A stretch of 64,000 nucleotides of DNA, from the NCBI RefSeq assembly GCF_009720385.1, contig NZ_WARX01000007.1, positions 62,001 through 126,000 on the forward strand, written 5' to 3'. This DNA comes from Catellatospora vulcania. Its GTDB lineage: Bacteria > Actinomycetota > Actinomycetes > Mycobacteriales > Micromonosporaceae. This document shows positions 41,239 to 47,965 of this stretch, in pieces; the stretch's first letter is position 1; every line of letters begins with the position of its first letter. The translations under genes and the position numbers were made by a program. The notes beneath the pieces are model-generated. The model was not told where the DNA came from, made no database searches, and saw only the letters and a program-made list of their open reading frames with translations.

Positions 41239-42108
41239 GATCTCCAGGACGATGAGCGCCCACGGCTCATGGCGGTCCGGGTCCTCGGTGGGCCGGTACT
41301 GCCCGAAGGCGGGCAGGCCGTTGGCGACGACGGGCACCAGCCGCGAGCCCCGGCAGCCGCAGCCGAGGCCGAGCATCCAGGTGCGGATGTCGTCGACCCC
41401 ACGGAACCACAGGTCCAGCGGCGGCATGGACAGCGTCGCGTCCTCGTGCAGCAGCGTGGCCAGGGCGTCGAGGTCGTAGCGCTCGAACGCCTCGACATAC
41501 CGCGCGAGCAGGGCGGCCTGGTCGGCGTCGGTCGGGGCCAGCACGTCGGCGTCGGTGGCGCTGACCGCGCTCAGGCTGGCCCGGGCCCGCTGCAGCGCGC
41601 TGTTGACCGAGGCCACGGTCAGGCCGAGCAGCTCGGCGGTCTCGGCGGCGCTCCAGGCCAGCACCTCGCGCAGGATCAGCACCGCGCGCTGCTTGGGGGC
41701 GAGGTGCTGCAGCGCCGCGACGAAGGCGAGCCGGACCGACTCGCGGGCCACGGTCAGGTCCGCCGGGTCGGCGGTGTCGGGCAGCAGCCGGTCGTCGGGT
41801 GCGGGGCCGACCCACACCGACTCGGCCAGCGGCACGGGCGCGCTGGTGACCCGTTCGGGCGCGCCGGCCGAGGCCAGGTCCATGGGACGGGCCCGGCGCT
41901 GCGCGCTGCCGAGCATGTCCAGGCAGACGTTGGTGGCGATGCGATACAGCCACGAGCGGACCGCCGAGCGGCCCTCGAACTGCTCGTAGCCCTTCCAGGC
42001 GCGGATCAGGGTCTCCTGCACCGCGTCCTCGGCCTCGAACGCCGAACCCAGCATGCGGTAGCAGTAGGCGGTCAGTTCCCGCCGGTGCGCCTCGAGCATC
42101 TCCTCCAC
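41125..42108 (-). CDS. ECF sigma factor with C-terminal SnoaL-like domain (SigX5/SigG type)
   Basis: 327 residues. Sigma-2 (about 5-75): LTAYCYRMLGSAFEAEDAVQ and WLYRIATNVCLDML. Sigma-4 (about 130-185): LQHLAPKQRAVLILREVLAW and the helix-turn-helix AAETAELLGLTVASVNSALQRAR. The C-terminal 125 residues form a SnoaL-like domain (YVEAFERYDLDALATLLHED; MPPLDLWFRGVDDIRTWML) that in related sigma factors tunes activity in place of an anti-sigma factor. ATG at 42108. No anti-sigma gene is adjacent. Targets are unknown. Confidence 0.94.
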   Translation of the reverse strand: MEEMLEAHRRELTAYCYRMLGSAFEAEDAVQETLIRAWKGYEQFEGRSAVRSWLYRIATNVCLDMLGSAQRRARPMDLASAGAPERVTSAPVPLAESVWVGPAPDDRLLPDTADPADLTVARESVRLAFVAALQHLAPKQRAVLILREVLAWSAAETAELLGLTVASVNSALQRARASLSAVSATDADVLAPTDADQAALLARYVEAFERYDLDALATLLHEDATLSMPPLDLWFRGVDDIRTWMLGLGCGCRGSRLVPVVANGLPAFGQYRPTEDPDRHEPWALIVLEISAGRIAGVNNFLDTERLFPLFGLPPVLVRGKEAELVG

Positions 42109-42209
42109 GTCCGCGAACCTACACCCGCCGCCCGACAGGACCTGTCACCGCGACGGCGTACCGGGGCGGTTGCCGAGGGGCAGCGGGCGGGCGACGTATT
42201 CTTCGGGCG

Positions 42210-42926
42210 ATGGACAGCCGCGATATCTGCACGGACCGACGCCTCACCGACTTCCTGGTCGAGTACCTGGGGGAGTGGACCGAGGCGGAAGGCCTGACCG
42301 TGGTCGGCAGCCTGGCCCGGACCCGGCCGGGGTGGGACGGCCAGGTCCGCGACGTGGTCGGGGTGTCGACACCGCACGGCGGGGTGCTGTCCGTCGCGCC
42401 ACATGCCGTCACCGCGGTACGCGACGCGGTGCGGACCTGGGGCGACGTGGCTGACCGGTTGCCCGGGGCGCTCGGGCGGCCGGAGGCGACCGCGTACCGC
42501 GGGGTGTTCCGGTGGACCGAGGCCCCCACCGGGCTGCCGGACGCGGGCGAGTGGGTGCCGGCGCTGGACCCGCGGGTGCCGGAGTGGCTGCACCCGTTCG
42601 GCGGGCAGGTGCTGATCAGCTTCGACGACGCGGGCCGGTACGCGGCGGGCGTGGGCGTGAAACGGCACAACACCGCCGGTATGGAGATCTCGGTCGGCAC
42701 CGAGGAGGCGCACCGGGGGCGCGGCCTGGCCACAGCGCTGGTCGCGCAGGCGGCGCGCTGGATCCTCGCACAGGGTGCGGTGCCGATCTACCTGCACGAC
42801 CCGGCGAACACGGCCTCGGACCGCACCGCGCGCAGCGCCGGATTCCCGGACCTCGGCTGGCACATCGTCGGCGTCGGCGGCCGCCCGCTGAGCGAGCCGC
42901 GCTCGGAGCAGTCGACGCCCGGCTGA
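42210..42926 (+). CDS. GNAT family N-acetyltransferase
   Basis: 238 residues. The C-terminal half is GNAT: GVGVKRHNTAGMEISVGTEEAHRGRGLATALVAQAARWI contains the acetyl-CoA pyrophosphate loop (RGRGLA), followed by PIYLHDPANTASDRTARSAGF. The N-terminal 130 residues are not clearly recognised and may form a second, degenerate GNAT lobe or a substrate domain. ATG at 42210. The substrate is unknown. It is divergent from the ECF sigma factor (101 bases). Confidence 0.9.
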   Translation: MDSRDICTDRRLTDFLVEYLGEWTEAEGLTVVGSLARTRPGWDGQVRDVVGVSTPHGGVLSVAPHAVTAVRDAVRTWGDVADRLPGALGRPEATAYRGVFRWTEAPTGLPDAGEWVPALDPRVPEWLHPFGGQVLISFDDAGRYAAGVGVKRHNTAGMEISVGTEEAHRGRGLATALVAQAARWILAQGAVPIYLHDPANTASDRTARSAGFPDLGWHIVGVGGRPLSEPRSEQSTPG

Positions 42927-43002
42927 CCACGCCCGACTGACGCCTGCCGGCAACAGTCACCTGGTGAACGCATGCCGGTGACGGCTCGCTAACCTGTCGA
43001 TC

Positions 43003-43452
43003 ATGGCGGATTGGGTGCTCCGGCCTGCTGCGGCGGCCGATGTCGAGACGGTGGCCGAGTTGCGGGCCGTGGTGCTGCGGGCGGACCTGGAACGGCTCGG
43101 ACGCTACGACGAGCACCGGGTGCGGCAGCGGCTGCGCGACCGGTTCGCGCCCGAGCAGACCTGGGTGATCGAGGTGGCGGGCACGTTCGCCGGGTGCGTG
43201 TCGCTGCGCCCGGCCGAGGACACCCACTGGCTGGAGAACTTCTACCTGGCCCCCCACCTGCACGGCGGCGGCATCGGCGCGGCCGTGCTGGCGGGCTTGC
43301 TGGAGCAGTGCGATCGTGACGGCACCGTGGTCCGGCTGCAGGTGCTGCAGGGCAGCCCAGCCCGTCGGCTGTACGAGCGGCACGGCTTCACGGCCGAGTC
43401 CGAGGACCCGGTCGACGTGTTCATGGTGCGCCGCCCGGCCCCGCGTGACTGA
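43003..43452 (+). CDS. GNAT family N-acetyltransferase
   Basis: 149 residues, one GNAT domain: VLRPAAAADVETVAELRAVV, EVAGTFAGCVSLRPAEDTHWLENFYLAPHLHGGGIGAAVLAGLLEQ (acetyl-CoA loop HGGGIGAA) and LQVLQGSPARRLYERHGFTAES. ATG at 43003. Its 3' end overlaps the end of the minus-strand hydrolase fragment by 32 bases. The substrate cannot be assigned. Confidence 0.93.
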   Translation: MADWVLRPAAAADVETVAELRAVVLRADLERLGRYDEHRVRQRLRDRFAPEQTWVIEVAGTFAGCVSLRPAEDTHWLENFYLAPHLHGGGIGAAVLAGLLEQCDRDGTVVRLQVLQGSPARRLYERHGFTAESEDPVDVFMVRRPAPRD

Positions 43453-43792
43453 TCAGGTGTGATCGGACCGCGTCGAGGAAGGCGTCGGGCGCGTCGCGGT
43501 GGACGCAGTGACCCACCGGAATGGTCAGCAGGCGGCCGCGGGGGAAACGGGCTGCCATCGCGGCGATGCGGTCCCGGGGCAGGAAGCTGTCCGGGCCGCC
43601 GCGCACCGTCAGCACCGGGCAGGTGATCGAGTCGACCGCGTCCCACCAGGCCGGATCGGGGGCGTTGAGCTGGCCCACGATGTGCCGCCGGATCTCGTGA
43701 TCGGGCACCGTGAAACCCATCGGGTCCGGCGGCGGCGTCTCCTCCAGGACCAGCCCGGACACCCGCAGCTCGTCGGGGACGCCGGGCATCAT
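43421..43792 (-). pseudogene. Alpha/beta hydrolase, C-terminal fragment
   Basis: 123 codons that match only the last part of an alpha/beta hydrolase: the strand after the nucleophile elbow (LRVSGLVLEETPPPDPMG), the cap region, the acid strand CPVLTVRGGPDSFLPRD and the catalytic-His region LLTIPVGHCVHRDAPDAFL. The oxyanion hole and nucleophile elbow, normally within the first 110 residues, are missing. Homologous coding stops at about 43792, exactly where the plus-strand P-loop gene begins. A deletion or insertion at this junction truncated the gene. It could still be transcribed but cannot be an active hydrolase. Confidence 0.75.
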
Positions 43793-44405
43793 GGGCCACG
43801 TGGCTGAGACGGTGAGAGATACGCAGGCGGGTCATGCGCCCACACTGTTCCTGATGGTGGGTCTGCCCGGATCCGGGAAGACCGTGCGAGGGCGGGAACT
43901 GGCGGCGGAGCGCGGAGCCCTGCTGCTCACCGCCGACGACTGGGCGCTGTCCCTGCTCGGCCAAGAAGACCGTCACCAGGAACGGCCCGACGGCAAGCGG
44001 TGGCTGCTGGAAGGCCGACTCATCGCACTGGCCATCGACGCCCTGCGCCTGCGGCTCAGCGTCATTCTCGACTTCGGACTCTGGTCGCGCGACGAGCGCT
44101 CCGCCCTGCGCTGGATGGCCGCTTCAGCGGGAGCGTCATGCGAGGTCGTGTACCTGCCGGTGGAACGCGAGGTGCAGTGGAGCCGGATTCAGAATCGCTG
44201 GAAACACGCGCCTGAGCAGACATTCCCCATGGCCGAGGCGGAGCTCGACTCCTGGAGAGAGCAGTTCGAGGTGCCCGACGCAGACGAGCTCTCCGGTTCG
44301 TCTCTGCCCTCCCCGCCGCCCGGGGACGAGAGCTGGTTCGCCTGGGCCCAGCGATTTTGGCCCTCCCTCGCACAAAGCCTGAGCGGGCGGCTCACCGAGA
44401 GCTGA
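43791..44405 (+). CDS. P-loop (AAA_33/zeta-toxin-like) kinase
   Basis: About 204 residues. Walker A is LFLMVGLPGSGKTVRGRELA near residue 20, then LLLTADDWALSLLG, RLIALAIDALRLRLSVILDFGLWSRDERSALRW and SCEVVYLPVEREVQWSRIQNR. This matches AAA_33 ATPase/phosphotransferases that act on small molecules, RNA ends or nucleotides. The start is uncertain: ATG 43791 or GTG 43800, neither with a good ribosome site. Codon use is less GC-rich than around it and the gene abuts a truncated hydrolase, both signs of recent acquisition. No antitoxin gene is seen. The 269 bases after it hold no gene I can support. Confidence 0.82.
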   Translation: MGHVAETVRDTQAGHAPTLFLMVGLPGSGKTVRGRELAAERGALLLTADDWALSLLGQEDRHQERPDGKRWLLEGRLIALAIDALRLRLSVILDFGLWSRDERSALRWMAASAGASCEVVYLPVEREVQWSRIQNRWKHAPEQTFPMAEAELDSWREQFEVPDADELSGSSLPSPPPGDESWFAWAQRFWPSLAQSLSGRLTES

Positions 44406-44674
44406 CGGCATGCCGCATCGACCAACTGTTTGGCCAACCCGGCATGTCACCGCTGTTTGACGCCACGTCACAGCTTGAACAGCCCGAGTTCGTGCCGTCC
44501 GTCGATGTCGATGTCGATGGCGCATGGGGTGTCGTCGGGCGCTTGATGGCGGCCTGGACGTTCGGCTCGGATCTCAACGCCTTGCCGGATCGCTCATACT
44601 CGATTCGGGCACCCGCCGCATTCGACCACCTGCCGCACCGGAATGACCTGTGCGGCTCGACCTTGGAGCGACGC

Positions 44675-45061
44675 ATGCGCGAGATCGTCAATACGGCCGA
44701 AGCCCCCAGCTCGCCGTTGTACAGCCAGGCCGTGAAGGCAGGCAACATGGTTTACGTGTCGGGCCTGGTCGGCGTGGACGTCGCCACCGGCGCGCTGGCC
44801 GGGACGACGATCCAGGAGCAGACCCGACAGGCCCTGGCCAACTGCCGCGCAGTTCTGCGGGCGGCCGGGGCAGCCTGGGACGACATCGTCGAGGTGGGCG
44901 TGCTGCTGGCCCGCCCGGTCGACTTCGCCGGTATGAACGAGGAGTACGCAACCTGGTTCCCCGGCACGCCACCGACACGCTACGTGGCCAAGCTCGGTGT
45001 CGAACTGCCCGGCGTCCTGGTGTCGATCCGGATGACCGCGTTCAGCGGCGAGACGGCATGA
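44675..45061 (+). CDS. RidA family protein
   Basis: 128 residues: MREIVNTAEAPSSPLYSQAVKAG, MVYVSGLVGVDVATGALAG, QTRQALANCRAVLRAAGAAWDDIVEVGVLL and the C-terminal VELPGVLVSIRMTAF. The typical RidA substrate Arg is not in its usual place (PGVLVSIRM), so deaminase activity on imines is uncertain. The ATG at 44675 has GGAGCG four bases upstream. It is the second RidA homologue in the window and shares little with the first beyond the fold. The 184 bases after it show no gene. Confidence 0.9.
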   Translation: MREIVNTAEAPSSPLYSQAVKAGNMVYVSGLVGVDVATGALAGTTIQEQTRQALANCRAVLRAAGAAWDDIVEVGVLLARPVDFAGMNEEYATWFPGTPPTRYVAKLGVELPGVLVSIRMTAFSGETA

Positions 45062-45245
45062 CGTGATCGCTCGCGGCAGGTGTGGTCACCGAACCCGCGA
45101 GTGTCGTCAGGTCGTCGGGTAGGTGCAGGCTGCCGTTGTCGAGCCGGCGGTCGGCCGAGAACGCAGATGGCGCAGGCGCTGAACACGGAACGTCGACACG
45201 TCCGCCATCTTGGGATCCGGCTGGTCTGCGACCACCGCAGATCGT

Positions 45246-45836
45246 TCACAGGGCGGTCGGAATACACGCCTCGACGTGTTCGATGATCTCCTCGGCCGTT
45301 CGGGATCGTCCGGCAGGCCAGTAGATCATGTCGCTGATGTGCAGACATCCGGTTCGCCGCGCCAAGCCCTCCAGCCTCCATGAGGTGGATCGTTCGTCCC
45401 CGCCTTCAGCGGTCAGGAGTGTGCGCACAATGTCGGTCGCGGCGTCCTTCGTAAGCGGATCAGGCAGCCGTCCAGACCGTACGTAGTCGAAGTAGTCCTC
45501 GGCGGCGACGCCGAAGTTCGCCCACCGTTCCCGGACGGCGTCCGTGACCCGCTCGGCGAGCTCGAGGGCTTCGACGGCGTCATCGACCTCGGCAAGGACC
45601 TCGCCGTCGTCGGCGTCGGGAACCAGTGGCGGGAACTCCAACAGATCGCCGAAATGCTCACCGCCGACGTCCCAGCTCAGGTACAGCACCACCGTGTACC
45701 GGCCGTTGCCGCGAGGCTCGATGGCCACCCACCGGATGCCGCGACGCTCCTGGTGGAAGGCCGGGCCGAGAAACTGTTCGATCGAGACCGACCGGCGCAG
45801 GGCGCCGATCGCGAACGACTCGCTCAGGTATCGCAC
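45246..45836 (-). CDS. Hypothetical protein
   Basis: 196 residues, soluble and acidic. A beta-rich N-terminal half (RRGIRWVAIEPRGNGRYTVVLYLSWDVG) is followed by helices (AVEALELAERVTDAVRERWANFG; AATDIVRTLLTAEGG). No catalytic motif, signal peptide or membrane helix is seen and I do not recognise the family. The N-terminal part resembles proteins that recur as immunity-like or cytosolic hypotheticals, but this is only an impression. ATG at 45836. Confidence 0.72.
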   Translation of the reverse strand: MRYLSESFAIGALRRSVSIEQFLGPAFHQERRGIRWVAIEPRGNGRYTVVLYLSWDVGGEHFGDLLEFPPLVPDADDGEVLAEVDDAVEALELAERVTDAVRERWANFGVAAEDYFDYVRSGRLPDPLTKDAATDIVRTLLTAEGGDERSTSWRLEGLARRTGCLHISDMIYWPAGRSRTAEEIIEHVEACIPTAL

Positions 45837-45999
45837 GGGGCGAGGCTAACCCAGTCCGCCAGCTGCCTGAGTAGGCATTGTCTGTCGACGCATCGCACTG
45901 ACCAGGTTTCGTTGGTGCGGCTGGAGACCGGCATCGACCACGGCCATGGAATCCGTGCTGGGCTGGCGGGCTCGACCAGTCGTCCGTCGGCGCGCCGGT

Positions 46000-46515
46000 C
46001 TACGTGGACTTTGACCCTGGTTGCGCGACCCAGCCGGCGACGAGCGCCAGCCCGGAGTCGCGGTGCCTGGCCACGAACCCGAATGGCCGGTCCAGCAGCA
46101 GCCGCACCTGCAGCGGGCGCTTCGACGGCGGCGCGCCCGTGTACTGGACCTCGATCGCGGTCGCCACGACCGCCTCGAACCCTTTCGCGGTGAACGACGC
46201 AGTCAAGTTTTGCGCTGCAGCGCCGACGAGCAGCGGGACGTCACTTATGCCCGGCAGTTGCTGCCCGAACACTTCCGACACCGTACGCAGTCCGAACAGG
46301 TCGGCGTGCGCGAGCAGGTTGTGTGACGATCGCACGGTGAACTGGGGCAGGCTCACCAGCAGCCCTGGGCTGTCGTCGTACGACCAGTCGAGGTCCACGG
46401 ACACGCCTGGCGCGGTGTCGCCCTGCGCGAGCTGCGAGCCGCGCCGTGCCGGCGCCGCCGATCGGGTGTCGAGGGCGGCGGCGAGGACCGCGGCGGCCGG
46501 GGCGTCGGGCATCAC
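46000..46515 (-). pseudogene. Serpin, C-terminal fragment
   Basis: About 171 codons that match the last third to half of a bacterial serpin: VSLPQFTVRSSHNLLAHADL, LFGLRTVSEVFGQQLPGISD (helix and shutter region), LTASFTAKGFEAVVATAIEV (the reactive-loop hinge region) and the C-terminal strand block LLDRPFGFVARHRDSGLALV. A complete serpin has about 380-420 residues. The N-terminal body is missing and the upstream sequence switches to a histidine-kinase fragment on the other strand. The frame itself has no stop, so the loss may be recent. Confidence 0.72.
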
Positions 46516-46535
46516 CGTCCAGCGGTCCTACGGCC

Positions 46536-46620
46536 GTACCGGGCATCGACGGGTACGCCGGTGAGCTGATCCAGGTCTGGGCGAACCTCATCGACAACGC
46601 GATCGACGCGATGGCCGGGT
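46536..46620 (+). pseudogene. Histidine kinase ATPase N-box fragment
   Basis: About 28 codons reading GYAGELIQVWANLIDNAIDAM, which is the N-box of HATPase_c histidine kinases of the type with linked GAF or cyclic-nucleotide-binding domains. No H-box precedes it and no G-boxes follow; the frame ends shortly after in an unrelated sequence. It is a gene relic sandwiched between the serpin fragment and the lectin-like gene. Confidence 0.6.
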
Positions 46621-46754
46621 GCGTTAGCCGTGTCGTTCGAAGCTGAGTCGGTTTTCGAGCGTGTCAAAGACCGCTTCGATCCCATGGTTGAGGAACACGT
46701 GGAGTGCGGTCACGGCTGGGCCGGCGGGGTGTGGCCCGCCGGCCCAGACTCCGC

Positions 46755-47864
46755 CTATGCGGCCATGGGGATGCCGTGGTCGGAGGCGTTCCAGGCCGGC
46801 CCGGTGCCGTTGCCGCTCAGCCACAGTTCCCACAGCGTGCCCGTGGTACCGCGGCCGTACACGCGCAGCGCGCCGACCGAGACGATGGCGGCCGGGTCGC
46901 CGGTGAACACCGCGCCGTACGGGTTGCCTGTCACCCAGGAACAGGCCGAGCAGGCCAGGCGGTCCTCGCGGAGGGCGTTGCCGGAGTACCGGGAGTACAC
47001 CCGCAGCGTGCCCGACGCGAGCACCGCGGCCGGTTTGCCGATCATCGAGCCGCCGGCGTGCTCGGATACGGACCAGGGGCCGGCCACATTGCCCAGCCAC
47101 AGCTCCCAGAGCGTGCCGGTGGTGCCGCGGCCGAACACCCGCAGCGCGCCGAACGCCACGATCGCGGTCACGTCGCCGGTGAAGGCCGCGCCGCCCGGCG
47201 TGCCGATGGTCCACGACCCCGCAGTGCTCGGCAGCACATCCTCGCGGAGCAGATTGTTCGTGTACCGGCTGTACACCCGCAGTTTGTTCCAGCTGTCCAC
47301 CACCGCCGACGGGTTGCCGATGATGGCCGCCCCACCGTGGCTGGCGTGGTGCCAGTCGCCGTCCGAACCGATCCAGGCCTCCACCAGCGCCCCGGCGGAA
47401 GTGCGGCCGAACACCCGCGTCGTGCCGTAGTGGACCGCGGCGAAGTCGCCGGCGAACACCAGCCCGGGAACCGGCGTGCTGACGCTCCAGCTTCCGCCGC
47501 TGCTCAGCCGGTCCTCCCGCATCTGGCCGTTCTCGTACCGGGAGTAGACCCGCAGTCCGCTCGGGGTCACCACCGCGGTCGGCTCGCCGATGATGTCTGC
47601 GCCGCCGTGGTCGGCGGTGTGCCAGCCGTTGTCCAGCCAGCGTTCCATCAGCCGGCCGGTGGGGCTGCGGAAGAAGACCCGGAGCACCTCGTAGGTGACG
47701 GGGTCCGCGTCGGCCGTGGCCTGGGGGGCCGCCATCTTCTGGCCGATCTGGTCGATCTGGACGGCGGTCGGCGCGGCGTTGGCCGGACCCGCGAACCCGA
47801 TCGCGCACACCGCGGTGGCGAGTCCGACGGCGAGCCGGACGAGGACCGACGATCGATTGTCCAT
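46755..47864 (-). CDS. Secreted seven-repeat beta-propeller, PLL-lectin-like
   Basis: 369 residues with a signal peptide (AVGLATAVCAIGFAGPANA). The mature part consists of seven repeats of about 45-50 residues, each with an LRV(Y/F) strand. Two forms alternate: YSRY(T/S)(N/G)N-LRED and FGRGTTGTLWELWL. Trp and Gly positions repeat (LWELWLGNVAGPWSVSEHAGG). Seven such units and this length match the Photorhabdus PLL family of seven-bladed propeller lectins that bind fucose or O-methylated sugars. ATG at 47864 with AAGGAGGAAC upstream. It is divergent from a SARP/BTAD regulator with a 101-base shared promoter gap. Confidence 0.82.
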   Translation of the reverse strand: MDNRSSVLVRLAVGLATAVCAIGFAGPANAAPTAVQIDQIGQKMAAPQATADADPVTYEVLRVFFRSPTGRLMERWLDNGWHTADHGGADIIGEPTAVVTPSGLRVYSRYENGQMREDRLSSGGSWSVSTPVPGLVFAGDFAAVHYGTTRVFGRTSAGALVEAWIGSDGDWHHASHGGAAIIGNPSAVVDSWNKLRVYSRYTNNLLREDVLPSTAGSWTIGTPGGAAFTGDVTAIVAFGALRVFGRGTTGTLWELWLGNVAGPWSVSEHAGGSMIGKPAAVLASGTLRVYSRYSGNALREDRLACSACSWVTGNPYGAVFTGDPAAIVSVGALRVYGRGTTGTLWELWLSGNGTGPAWNASDHGIPMAA

Positions 47865-47965
47865 TGTTCCTCCTTATCGTGATGTCGACTGTTGCCTTTC
47901 TCAGCATCGGCCGAACCGTCACGGTGGGATCACCGTTTTTTCAGGGTCGGCCACAGGGGGAAGTG

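Noticed and set aside
43710-43790. N-terminal extension of the P-loop kinase
   Set aside because: It is antisense to the hydrolase fragment and low-complexity (Ser/Gly/Thr). The domain begins after 43800.
44406-44674. Open frame upstream of the second RidA gene
   Set aside because: No motif, no ribosome site, mixed composition. RidA homology starts only at ATG 44675.
45062-45245. Possible gene between RidA and the minus-strand hypothetical
   Set aside because: Short frames on both strands have no recognisable sequence and no start signals.
47864-47965. Longer N-terminus for the SARP-type regulator
   Set aside because: It would share its start base with the divergent lectin gene and has no ribosome site. 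ATG 47966 has one.
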